From NCBI GenBank assembly GCA_022616275.1, contig JAKEFB010000170.1, positions 1 through 38,517 on the forward strand: a stretch of DNA of 38,517 nt, written 5' to 3'. Shown one piece after another: positions 6,822 to 15,421 of the stretch (positions are counted from its first letter, which is position 1; every line of letters starts with the position of its first letter). The translations under genes and the position numbers were made by a program. The notes under the pieces were generated by a model that was given only the letters and a program-made list of their open reading frames with translations, was not told where the DNA came from and searched no databases. The DNA is from Chloroflexota bacterium. Lineage in GTDB: Bacteria > Chloroflexota > Anaerolineae > Promineifilales > Promineifilaceae.

Positions 6822-8249
6822 ATGGGTTACAGGATGTCATTTTCGACCTCGGCAGATAGACCTGCTAACAAGCTGGCTTATGGGCACGCTGTTGTCATTG
6901 GCGGCAGCATGGCTGGCCTGACGGCCGCCCGCGTTCTGCTCAACCACTTTGAGCGAGTGACCATCATCGAGCGGGACCGCCTGCCGGCCGGGCCTGAGTT
7001 TCGTAAGGGAGTGCCCCAGGCGCGACACCCCCACGTTTTGTTGCTGCGTGGCCAGCAAATCCTGGAAGAACTTTTTCCCGGGCTGCGTGATGAGTTGCTT
7101 GACCAGGATGCAGTCCCCATTAACTTCGGCAACGAGATGCATTTCCAGATGATGGGGAAATGGCTGCCCCATTATCAGACAGAAATGGAAGCAACCGCCT
7201 GCAGCCGGCCGTTGCTGGAAGGAGCGATTCGCCAGCGTCTGGCCGCCTATCCACAGCTTTCGTTTTGCCAGGAAAGCGAGGTCACCGGTCTGGTCGCGGA
7301 CATGGGTGGTTCCTGGGCCGGCAAGCGGGTGACAGGCGTCCAGATCCGCTCTCGGAGTGATGGGAGCACCCAGGAAATAGCGGCCGACCTGGTCATAGAC
7401 GCCAGTGGGCGACATTCAAATGCGCCGGCCTGGCTGACTGCGCTGGGATATACGCCGCCACAGGAGACGACGGTCAACGCTTTTGCCGGTTATGCGACGC
7501 GCATTTACGAATGCCCGGCCGATTTTGCCGAAAGTTGGAAGATCCTGTACGTCATGCCTGCGGCGCCGGAGAACACACGCGGTGGCATCATCCTGCCGCT
7601 GGAGGGCAACCGCTGGCACGTCTGCCTGGTGGGTATGTCTGGCGATTATCCGCCAACTGACGAAGAAAGTTTCCTGGCTTTTGCCCGTTCGTTGCCCTCT
7701 GACCGGATTTATGAGGCGATCAAGGATGCCCGGCCGCTGACCGATCCTTATGGTTTCCGGCAAGCAGAAAATCGGCTGCGTCATTACGACGAACTACCCC
7801 GTTACCTGGATGGTTTCCTGGTCTTTGGCGACGCCGTGTATGCCTTGAACCCAGTCTATGCTCAGGGGATGACGGTAGCTGCCATCAGCACCACGACGCT
7901 GGACGAATGCTTGAGCCAGCAACGAGAGCGAAACCAGGATGGCGATCTGTCCGGTCTGGCCGCGCAGTTCCAAAAGGAATTGGGTAAGGTGATTATGCCG
8001 CCGTGGCAACTGGCGACCGGCGAGGATATGCGCTGGCCGGCGACGGAGGGTAAAAAGGAGTTGGGGACCGGCGAGCGGTTGATCCAGGGCTACATGGGCC
8101 GGGTCATGCGGGCTATGCCCCACAACGTCAAGGTAACCGACGCCTTTTACCACGTGCAGCACATGATTGCGCCGCCCACGTTGCTGATGCGGCCGGACAT
8201 CCTGTTACAGGTCGTCAAGACAAACATGCAATTGGGCCGCTCGGCCTGA
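6822..8249 (+). CDS. FAD-dependent oxidoreductase (PHBH-like monooxygenase fold)
   Basis: A cytosolic flavoprotein of 475 residues. The N-terminal VVIGGSMAGLTAARVL is the ADP-binding Rossmann motif, ending in the acidic ERD of the second strand. A second FAD block, LVIDASGRHS, lies near residue 190. The C-terminal FGDAVYALNPVYAQGMT is the flavin-pyrophosphate motif of the p-hydroxybenzoate hydroxylase/squalene-epoxidase/geranylgeranyl-reductase class. The overall pattern fits uncharacterised FAD monooxygenase-like proteins near the halogenase group, but the substrate cannot be assigned. TAGGAGAT 7-8 bases before ATG 6822 supports this start over ATG 6834. Transcription ends at a strong hairpin directly downstream, so the gene is monocistronic. 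Confidence 0.85.
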   Translation: MGYRMSFSTSADRPANKLAYGHAVVIGGSMAGLTAARVLLNHFERVTIIERDRLPAGPEFRKGVPQARHPHVLLLRGQQILEELFPGLRDELLDQDAVPINFGNEMHFQMMGKWLPHYQTEMEATACSRPLLEGAIRQRLAAYPQLSFCQESEVTGLVADMGGSWAGKRVTGVQIRSRSDGSTQEIAADLVIDASGRHSNAPAWLTALGYTPPQETTVNAFAGYATRIYECPADFAESWKILYVMPAAPENTRGGIILPLEGNRWHVCLVGMSGDYPPTDEESFLAFARSLPSDRIYEAIKDARPLTDPYGFRQAENRLRHYDELPRYLDGFLVFGDAVYALNPVYAQGMTVAAISTTTLDECLSQQRERNQDGDLSGLAAQFQKELGKVIMPPWQLATGEDMRWPATEGKKELGTGERLIQGYMGRVMRAMPHNVKVTDAFYHVQHMIAPPTLLMRPDILLQVVKTNMQLGRSA

Positions 8250-8258
8250 TATCTTCCT

Positions 8259-8291
8259 GACCCGGGAGCCACTTGTGCTCCCGGGTCATTT
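8259..8291 (+). terminator. rho-independent terminator of the FAD oxidoreductase gene
   Basis: GACCCGGGAGC (8259-8269), a 7-base loop and GCTCCCGGGTC (8277-8287) form a perfect 11-bp GC-rich stem, followed by ATTTT. It starts 9 bases after the stop codon. The T tract is short. Confidence 0.8.
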
Positions 8292-8304
8292 TCGTAATAA
8301 GCAA

Positions 8305-8778
8305 ATGAATCGGCTAAAATATCCATTACTTGTTGCCTTTATCTTGTTGGTGTTGGTGGCGTGCCGGCTGGGGCAAATACCTTCACCCGAAGCGTCGCCT
8401 ACGGTGACAGCCACTATGCCTGAAGCCAGCTTAGACGAACCGTTTGTTTTAGACGCCGGCCAGGAAACGTTTGTAGCCGGAGAGGGGTTGCGCCTCCGGT
8501 TTGAAGGCGTGTTGGAGGACTCCCGTTGCCCGACCCAGGTCAATTGTTTCTGGACCGGCCAGGCCAGGATCACCGTGGTGGTGGAACAGGTCGGGCAAGA
8601 GCCCATTACCCTGGAGTTTAATACAAACCCGGCCCCAGGCATGACGCGAGATCTCTTGCCGGCCGGTCCTTACACTGTTCAATTAAAGCAACTGGACCCC
8701 TATCCAGAACACCCCGACCGGCCGATTCCTTTTACCGCCTACCAGGCGACGCTTGTAGTTAGTAAGGCTGGGCGGTAG
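8305..8778 (+). CDS. small exported lipoprotein of unknown function
   Basis: 157 residues from ATG 8305; a GTG at 8275 is in frame but lies inside the terminator hairpin. The N-terminus is a lipoprotein signal: NRLK, a hydrophobic run, and the lipobox LVAC, so the mature protein should be lipid-anchored at the cell surface. A short Pro/Thr-rich linker follows, then a compact domain with SRCPTQVNCFWTGQARI, a paired-cysteine motif that I recall from many uncharacterised bacterial lipoproteins, then beta-type sequence to the end. The gene lies after a terminator and has no clear promoter. Its 3' end touches the truncated end of the decayed sensor kinase on the other strand. Confidence 0.75.
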   Translation: MNRLKYPLLVAFILLVLVACRLGQIPSPEASPTVTATMPEASLDEPFVLDAGQETFVAGEGLRLRFEGVLEDSRCPTQVNCFWTGQARITVVVEQVGQEPITLEFNTNPAPGMTRDLLPAGPYTVQLKQLDPYPEHPDRPIPFTAYQATLVVSKAGR

Positions 8779-9737
8779 GAGATCTGGGGCTAGTCGGGCC
8801 GAGACGCGGATTGTGCCACCGGCCGGTGTAAACTTGATGGCATTGCCCACCAGGTTTTGCAGCACACGCCCGACCAAGGATTGGTCAATCCAGGCCGGCG
8901 GCAGGTCAGCGGGCGTCTGCTGGGCCAGAGTCAGCCCCTTTTCGGCGGCCAGCACTGCCTGGACCTGGAACGTCTCTTGCAACAGTCCACAAAAATCAAC
9001 AGTTTTCGGCCGGAGCGGCATTTGGCCACTTTCCAACCGGCTCACGTCGAGAATGCTCGTGACCAGGTCTGTCATTCGCTGGCTGCTCTTCTGGGCAATG
9101 TCTACCAGTTCCAGGGGTTCCGGCTTTTCCAGGAAGAGCTTTAATATTTCTAACGCGCCTGATATGGAGCCTAGAGGGTTGCGCAGGTCGTGGACCATCG
9201 TGTGCGTCAGGTCGTCGCGCATCCGGGCTAGCGCCTTTTCCTCAGTAACGTCGCGCAGGATGAGGAGCCGGCCGGCGGCCGTGTCACCGGCCATGACCGG
9301 CAAATTTAACCAGCGAACGGTGTATGGCGGAACATCATATTCGCCCCCACCTGGCGGCTCGTCACCCTTCTCAACCCGTTGCATTTCGGCATAGGCGGCT
9401 GGGCCGATTCAGGCGTTGTCAAAATGAGCTGTTTGCCCTCGGTCATCGTACGCCGGGCCATGGGACTGGGTTGGTGGCTTCCCTTAGTCGAAGGTACCTC
9501 CACGCGCCGGCCGTTTATCGTGTCCACGCTCAAAATTGTCTGGACCTGGTCGGAATCAGGGAAGTAAAGAGTTAATAAGCAGGCGTCCCAGCCGATGAGT
9601 TCATCAGCAGCGACGACAATGACCTCCGCTGCTTCGCGCGCTGAGCTAATGGAGTTCAGTTGGCTGGCCAGGTTGGTGAACGTTTCGCTGCGTAGCTCGG
9701 CTTCCTTCAGTTGGGAATTATTCCTGGCGATAGCCAT
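8779..9737 (-). pseudogene. decayed GAF/PAS sensor histidine kinase
   Basis: The 5' part, from ATG 9737 with GGAAGG before it, encodes a coiled lead-in and the first half of a GAF domain (AADELIGWDACLLTLYF). Near 9400 the frame breaks; one added base would restore continuity into QPAYAEMQR. The second frame resumes in the last part of a PAS domain (GRLLILRDVTEEKA), the phosphoacceptor helix with MVHDLRNPLGSISGALEIL, and the ATPase N box NLVGNAIKFTPAGG. Homology stops near 8796, before the DxGxG and GLGL ATP-lid motifs, exactly where the lipoprotein gene ends. The missing half-GAF and half-PAS imply an internal deletion as well as 3' loss. A catalytically active kinase is unlikely. Confidence 0.8.
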
Positions 9738-9875
9738 ATACCCGCCTTCCGCAACGACAGAGGAGAAGTTGCCATTAATATCCCTCTACCATTTACTCCC
9801 TCCTGCACTCCTGACACTTTCCCTTTGCTATTATAGAACAGTTTGCCTATATTTCCAGGGGTTTTGACGACAGGT

Positions 9876-12179
9876 ATGGAAAATCGCGAGCAACTCCCAC
9901 TGGCCGGGTGGAGCAGCCTGGCGCTGTTTCTTTTCCTGGTGGCCTGCTATTTGCTCTTCTACACCGGCAGCTACTATTCGATTGACGAGATGGCTATGTT
10001 TAACATGGCCGAAACGCTGCTGAAGGAGGGGCAATTTAGCGTTGACCAGTTGAACTGGATTGAAATTTCGCCGGCCGCTTCGATTGGCAACTACGGGCCC
10101 GACGGCCGGCTTTACACTAAGGTGGCCCAAACCCAGGCCATCGTGGCTTTACCGTTGGTATGGCTGGCCCGCCACCGCGCGGCACTGGGGCAAATTCAAA
10201 CAGCCTTTCTGGCCAACGTTTTCCTCACAGCGCTCAACGGCGTGCTTATTTACCGGCTAGGCCGCCGCCTGGGATACCGTGACGCCCCCAGCCTGGCGGC
10301 CGCTTTGCTTTACGGCCTGGCGACCATCGCCCTGCCTTATACCCGAACCTTCCTATCCGAGCCATTATCGGGTCTGAGCCTGCTAGGTGCTCTCAGCGTA
10401 CTGGTCGCCTACCGGCAAGAGGGTGAGTTGTGGCGGCCGGCGCTGGCCGGGGTATGGCTGGGCGTGGCGGCGGCGACACGGCTGGTCAATCTGGTCCTGG
10501 TTCCGTTTTATGGACTGTATCTGCTCCTGACACAGCCGGGTTGGATAGCCGGGCTGATCGCCTGGTGGCGGGCCTGGCGCAAAGGGCGCTTTGAGGTGGC
10601 TCCGGCCCGCCAGCTCCTGCTCTGTGTGCCCTGGAGGCCATTGATAGCTCTGGCGGCGCCGGTGCTGCTGGCGGCCGGGCTCATTGCCTGGTATAACGCC
10701 AGCCGCTTTGCCGTGGCGACCGAGGCTGGTTATGCCCGATGGGATGCCTTCTCGGCCAGCCCGTTGACCGGCCTTTATGGCCTGCTGTTGAGCCCGGGGA
10801 AGAGCCTTTTTCTCTACACGCCGCTTTACCTGGCGACTCTCTTATTGCTACCTCGCTTTGCCCGCCAGCGCCGGGCCGAGGGGCTGTGGCTGGCCGGGGT
10901 GACGGTTGGCTATCTGCTGGCGCTGTCGCTCTGGTCTGGCTTTAGCGGCGGTTGGGCCTGGGGGCCACGGCTGCTCGTGCCATTAGCACCGCTGTGGGCG
11001 CTGCCGCTGCTGGAATTGCTGCCCACGGTGCGGGGATCGCGCCACTGGCAGATCGCGGCCGGGCTGCTGGTGACTCTGAGCCTGGCGGTGCAATTGCTGG
11101 GCTCGGTGGTAGACGCGGCTGAGTGGCTGCGAACCGTGCCTGAGGACGCGCCGGACCTGGCCACAGTTTTTGCCCCGCGTTTTTCGGCCCTATTGGGTCA
11201 TTGGGAAATGGCGCAGGCCGGCAAAGTGGACCTGGCCTGGCTGCGGCGTTCCGGGCTAGATCCGGTGAGCGGCCTGCAATGGCCGGCTCTAGCGCCCCTG
11301 TTGGCCTTCCTACTGATTACCGGGGCCGGGCTGCTGGTGCTGGGGTTGATCGGGTTGCCCTGGGTAGCCTCAGGGACGGTGTCCAGGGCTTCTTTCCGGT
11401 TATTGAATGAGAATGACGTGCGGGTAGTGGCACAAATTTTAGAGGCCAGCGGCCGGCCGGGAGACGGTATTGTTTCGGCCGCGGTCACCCATAGCCAGCC
11501 GTTCCAGAACCTGTACGACGGTACGCTGCCTATTTACGGCACGCGTAACAACCCGCCGGACAACTATCCACCGGAGGTGGAAGCGCGGCTGGCTCAATTT
11601 GTGAGCCGCTACGAACGGTTGTGGCTGTTGCTGGAATGGACGCCAACCGGCAGCCAGGAAAGTGGTTTGGAACAATGGCTGGCCGGCCGGGCCTTTCGGG
11701 CCACAGAGTGGGCGGCCGGTGGACTGCGACTGGTTTTATATGATCTCCGGCCAGGACCGGCAATTACGGAGGAGAGCTGGCGCTTTGGCGAAGCAATCGA
11801 ACTGCAAGGTTACGGGCTGGCCCCGGCCAGGCTGGAACCCGGCGAGATGGCCCGTCTGGCCCTGGTGTGGGTGGCCGTGGAACCACCAGACCAGGATTAC
11901 ACGGTCTTCATTCACGTGGAGAATGCGGCCGGGGAGTTGGTGGCCCAGGTTGATCGCCCACCGCTGGCTGGCCTGCGCCCAACTTCCGGTTGGGTGATAG
12001 GTGAACCGGTGAGTGACACCTATGGCCTTTTGCTGGACGAGACGCTGCCAGCCGGCCGCTACTCGGTGTGGGTGGGTCTGTATGCCTGGCCATCGCTGGA
12101 GCGGCTGCCAATATGGGATGCGGCCGGGCAGCCGGCTGGCGACCGGCTAAAGATTGTGGAGTTGGAGATTAGAGATTAA
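9876..12179 (+). CDS. GT-C membrane glycosyltransferase with C-terminal beta domain
   Basis: A polytopic membrane protein of about 767 residues related to the ArnT/PMT (GT39/GT83-like) glycosyltransferases, which use lipid-phosphate-linked sugars on the outer face of the membrane. YYSIDEMAMFNMAETLL after the first membrane segment carries the acidic D-E pair expected in the first outside loop. About ten hydrophobic segments follow up to residue 500. The last 150 residues are not membranous and contain a beta-sandwich-like module (IELQGYGLAP, YTVFIHVEN, GRYSVWVGLYAW) common at the end of such enzymes in Chloroflexota. The frame opens with TTG at 9843, but ATG 9876 precedes the first membrane helix directly. 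The gene converges on the GT2-DUF2723 gene; their stop codons overlap within one TTAA. Confidence 0.8.
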   Translation: MENREQLPLAGWSSLALFLFLVACYLLFYTGSYYSIDEMAMFNMAETLLKEGQFSVDQLNWIEISPAASIGNYGPDGRLYTKVAQTQAIVALPLVWLARHRAALGQIQTAFLANVFLTALNGVLIYRLGRRLGYRDAPSLAAALLYGLATIALPYTRTFLSEPLSGLSLLGALSVLVAYRQEGELWRPALAGVWLGVAAATRLVNLVLVPFYGLYLLLTQPGWIAGLIAWWRAWRKGRFEVAPARQLLLCVPWRPLIALAAPVLLAAGLIAWYNASRFAVATEAGYARWDAFSASPLTGLYGLLLSPGKSLFLYTPLYLATLLLLPRFARQRRAEGLWLAGVTVGYLLALSLWSGFSGGWAWGPRLLVPLAPLWALPLLELLPTVRGSRHWQIAAGLLVTLSLAVQLLGSVVDAAEWLRTVPEDAPDLATVFAPRFSALLGHWEMAQAGKVDLAWLRRSGLDPVSGLQWPALAPLLAFLLITGAGLLVLGLIGLPWVASGTVSRASFRLLNENDVRVVAQILEASGRPGDGIVSAAVTHSQPFQNLYDGTLPIYGTRNNPPDNYPPEVEARLAQFVSRYERLWLLLEWTPTGSQESGLEQWLAGRAFRATEWAAGGLRLVLYDLRPGPAITEESWRFGEAIELQGYGLAPARLEPGEMARLALVWVAVEPPDQDYTVFIHVENAAGELVAQVDRPPLAGLRPTSGWVIGEPVSDTYGLLLDETLPAGRYSVWVGLYAWPSLERLPIWDAAGQPAGDRLKIVELEIRD

Positions 12180-15037
12180 CGATCGTCTATTGGTAAATCA
12201 ATAGAGATGACCGTGAGGTTGTGAAAAACGCCTGGCTCAGATTGCCGGTAAAGATTGATCTCGGCCCTCGTGGGCTGGCCAGCCGGTTCCCATTCTAAGA
12301 GATAAATGTCTCGTACGATCTCACCGGGTAGCCAGCGGGATGTTGGATACCAGCCGAAAACCGGGTGGACCGTGTCCTGTTGGGCCACAATATCGTCGGG
12401 CGAATCAATAATCGGTTCGTCAGTTAGCTTCACCGTCACACTGTAATCGCTGGCCAGGTCGTAGGTAGCCTGGAAATAGAGGGTCAGGCGCAGCGCTGAC
12501 TCGCCGGCCGGTTCCAACCGGTAGCCTAGCAGGGAAATACCATCACCCAAAGAAATGGGAGATTGCGCTGGCGCTTCGTCCGGCCGGACAATTGGTTGGT
12601 TTGAAAGCTGGACGACGTGGGGTGCGGCCGCAGCCAGATAAAGTTCGTCCAACCGTCTTTCCCACCAGGAAAGGGGGAAGCGCCAAAAGGTTGAGTCAAG
12701 CGTATAAAGTTCCCGGCCGGAGGCCAGGTAGGCCTTGAAATTGGCATTGTGGTCTACTACAGTCAGGCCGCCAATCTCGTGGCTGATGTAGCGGGCGAAG
12801 TAAACGAGGAAATAATCATTGCCCCAGGGGACCATAAAGACAGGTTCTGGCTGATTTGCCGGCCGGGGCGTCTGGTTGGCGAGGAACAACACCTGTCGCC
12901 CGTCATTGGCCGGGTGGGTCAGGCTGTGAACGGCTTGCCAGTTGGGAATAGCCAGGGCGATGGCCAGGGCCAACAGGCCAGCGGCCGCGCCCCAACCAAA
13001 AAGCGGGTGTTTTTGCGCCAGCCAGCTTACCACCCAGGCGCTGCCTGCGACGAGGGCCATGACGGCCGGTATGAGGGCGTTGCTGGCTACTGCGGCAATC
13101 GGAAAGGTGATGCCGACACCATAGGCGATAGCGGCCGTCAGGAGCAAGGCTAACCCCGTTGGCCGTTCCGGCCGTCGCCAACTTAAGAGAGCCAGCCCGG
13201 CCAACCCAAGCAGCACGCCCATCAAAGAGACCTCGTCCAGCAATGCAGCCAGCAACTCAATGGAGCGACGGGAGCCATAGCCTTCCAGGTCAACGGAAGG
13301 TGGGCCGACTGAGATTACCTGCCTGGGGCCAATGAAAATGCGCCGGAAGCCTTCCCAGGTGTTGGGTTGCCCGAAGACAAAGTCGCTCCCCTGCCAGACG
13401 CGTAACGGCAGATACAAATAGACGGCGAAAGTAAGCAGCCCGGCCAGGCCGGCCGCGGGTATTAACCACCACAGGCGATGGCGTTGCTGCCAGAGCGCTG
13501 GAGCCAGGTAGACGGCTACGGCCGGCAGAATGAAAGCGGCCAGCCGGTGGTGGCCGCCGGCCAGACCCAGGATAATCCCCAAAACGACAAAGCCATTATC
13601 CGACCAATTTTTAGACAGGCGGCGGGCAACGACCAGCGTTGCCACAATGGAGGCCATGTACAGGCTGTAGACTTCGGGAATGGCGGCGTTGATCCAGAAT
13701 GTGAAAGTGACGGCCGCGAACAATGCCCCCACGGCGGCTGAGGGGATATGATGGGTGATGTCCACCAGGAAAAGATATAGTAGGCCCAGTGTGACCAGGG
13801 TCCAAAAAAGGGAGAAGAGTGAGGGCCCGGCGGCCGGCGGCAGGCCGAGCTGGTTGGTGGCGGCCACAAACGCCGATCCCAGGATCGTATATAAAGGATA
13901 GCCTGTGTGATGGAGCGTGCCCCATTTATTGAGAACAATCTGGATTTCGCCTACGTCAACCAGGTGCTTGTTAAAACTGGAAATGACGGTCCCCAGGTGG
14001 GTTGAAAAGTAGAGGACAAAGGCCACCAGGAGGACAGTACCCCCGACCAACCAGGCCAGGCGCTGTTGTAGCCAGACGCTGCCAAAAGCCAGGCCGCTAT
14101 AGATAAAGTAAAGCCAGTGCCAGGGCATGGCCCGCAAGGCGAACCAGGGACCTCGTTTCTGGCTGAGGAAGGTATAAAAAGGCCTGTTGAGGCCCACCAG
14201 CACGGCCGCTGCCAACAAGACCAGCAGCCAGGCCGGGGCCAGCCACAAGCCGGCCGGGAGAGCAGCCAGCCCTAGGAAAGCGGCTATGGTGCTGAGCCGC
14301 TGGCTGTTTTGCAGATTCAGATCGTTAAGCACACCTTTGCTGTGCAGGATCAGGCGGGTCCAGGGAATGGCCCGGTCGCGGATGTCGGTGATAAGCAGGC
14401 TGCGCACCGTCCAGCGCTTCAGGTGCTTGACCTGGAGCTGCTTGTCGAGGTAAATGTTGTAACCAGCGGCCCGCAGGCGGTAGCCCAGTTCAATATCCTC
14501 AATGCTGGGACGGCGGAAAGAGGTGTCGAAGCCGCCCAGAGCCAGGAAAACATCGCGGCGAATAGCGCCGCAACCGCTCCAAAACGTCGAAGCCTCGCTG
14601 CGAGCTGTCTGGTGGACGTAATGATGCTGCAGGTTTTTATATTGGGAGAGGAAGTTGGACGCGGCCGGCTCATCGTCGTAGGAGCCGAAGCAGGCCGCCG
14701 GCCCGGCGGCCTGGCCAAGGACGGCGGCCACACACCCAACGCTATCCGGCCTGACCAACACGTCGGCGTCTATGAAGTAGAGCAGCTCGCCCCGGGCCAG
14801 TTGAGCGCCAAAGTTACGGGCCGCCGCCGGCCCGCCGCGCGGCCGGGGTGCAGCGGCTAGCTGCGCGCCGTATTGTTGGGCGAGAGCCACCGAACCATCG
14901 GTGGAGCCATCGTCTACGACAATGCAGTCCCAGTGTGAGTAGCAGGTAGCCTGCAAGGCGCTCAGGCATTGCCGGAACGCCTCGCCGCCGTTGTAAACGG
15001 GGATAATGACGGTGACGTGTGGAAGTTGGTCTGGCAC
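12176..15037 (-). CDS. GT2-DUF2723 (GT-C) fusion glycosyltransferase
   Basis: A 953-residue two-enzyme protein. Residues 1 to about 230 are a GT2 domain: VTVIIPVYNG, VVDDGSTDGS for the nucleotide, FIDADVLV as the DxD metal site, and SIEDIELGYRLRAAG as the acidic acceptor motif. A few membrane segments follow. From about residue 335 a DUF2723/TMEM260-like GT-C domain begins, with FSTHLGTV, DVGEIQ and HHTGYPLYTILG, then about ten membrane helices. The last 120 residues form a beta module like that of the convergent gene (SLLGYRLEPAG, SDYSVTVKL). The domain order suggests both cytosolic and outer-face transfer steps on one protein. The start is GTG 15037, 28 bases after the small membrane gene. 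DUF2723 domains are usually separate proteins. Confidence 0.83.
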   Translation of the reverse strand: MPDQLPHVTVIIPVYNGGEAFRQCLSALQATCYSHWDCIVVDDGSTDGSVALAQQYGAQLAAAPRPRGGPAAARNFGAQLARGELLYFIDADVLVRPDSVGCVAAVLGQAAGPAACFGSYDDEPAASNFLSQYKNLQHHYVHQTARSEASTFWSGCGAIRRDVFLALGGFDTSFRRPSIEDIELGYRLRAAGYNIYLDKQLQVKHLKRWTVRSLLITDIRDRAIPWTRLILHSKGVLNDLNLQNSQRLSTIAAFLGLAALPAGLWLAPAWLLVLLAAAVLVGLNRPFYTFLSQKRGPWFALRAMPWHWLYFIYSGLAFGSVWLQQRLAWLVGGTVLLVAFVLYFSTHLGTVISSFNKHLVDVGEIQIVLNKWGTLHHTGYPLYTILGSAFVAATNQLGLPPAAGPSLFSLFWTLVTLGLLYLFLVDITHHIPSAAVGALFAAVTFTFWINAAIPEVYSLYMASIVATLVVARRLSKNWSDNGFVVLGIILGLAGGHHRLAAFILPAVAVYLAPALWQQRHRLWWLIPAAGLAGLLTFAVYLYLPLRVWQGSDFVFGQPNTWEGFRRIFIGPRQVISVGPPSVDLEGYGSRRSIELLAALLDEVSLMGVLLGLAGLALLSWRRPERPTGLALLLTAAIAYGVGITFPIAAVASNALIPAVMALVAGSAWVVSWLAQKHPLFGWGAAAGLLALAIALAIPNWQAVHSLTHPANDGRQVLFLANQTPRPANQPEPVFMVPWGNDYFLVYFARYISHEIGGLTVVDHNANFKAYLASGRELYTLDSTFWRFPLSWWERRLDELYLAAAAPHVVQLSNQPIVRPDEAPAQSPISLGDGISLLGYRLEPAGESALRLTLYFQATYDLASDYSVTVKLTDEPIIDSPDDIVAQQDTVHPVFGWYPTSRWLPGEIVRDIYLLEWEPAGQPTRAEINLYRQSEPGVFHNLTVISIDLPIDDR

Positions 15038-15065
15038 GAGTGAACGGCCGGAGTGCGGCGGGTAC

Positions 15066-15419
15066 TCAGGCGTAGTCGTGGCTGTTTTTTTCCCGCAACT
15101 CTACCAGCCAGTTGTAGACCTTGGCGATGAAGAAGCCGATGGCGAAGCCGGTGATGAAGCCATAGGCAAATCCGATCAGGCTGCCAACGAAGCTAACCTG
15201 GTAGCCAATAAAATATTGGTTGAGCAGGGACAGGTGGGGACCAACCACGTCGCCGCCTTTTAAGACGAGCCAGTTGGTAGCCACAAAAATCCCCAGCCCC
15301 AGGAGCAGCCCGACGACAATGCCGTGCAGCGTGGCGTTGAGGCGAAGCAGACGGGTCAGGACCAGTTTTTCTAACGGTTTTTCGGCCGGTTTTTCCGCTT
15401 CTTCGCTCACCAGTGACAT
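15066..15419 (-). CDS. small membrane protein, KGGxVVGP/GYQV family
   Basis: 117 residues. A charged N-terminus (EEAEKPAEKPLEK) is followed by three hydrophobic stretches: GIVVGLLLGLGIFVATNW, a middle loop LVLKGGDVVGPHL, then YFIGYQV, GSLIGFAYGFITGFAIGF and a charged tail. The same pattern recurs as the C-terminal tail of the FAD oxidoreductase at 18043-18360. Similar small proteins are, as far as I recall, sometimes labelled bacteriophage holin in databases, but no phage gene is near. The ATG lies 2 bases after the aminomutase stop codon, so the two are translationally coupled. Its function is unknown; a membrane anchor or complex subunit is plausible. Confidence 0.75.
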   Translation of the reverse strand: MSLVSEEAEKPAEKPLEKLVLTRLLRLNATLHGIVVGLLLGLGIFVATNWLVLKGGDVVGPHLSLLNQYFIGYQVSFVGSLIGFAYGFITGFAIGFFIAKVYNWLVELREKNSHDYA

Positions 15420-15421
15420 CC

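Noticed and set aside
15066-15419. Small membrane protein as a phage holin
   Set aside because: No endolysin, phage structural or integrase gene is near, and the same domain is fused to a metabolic flavoenzyme.
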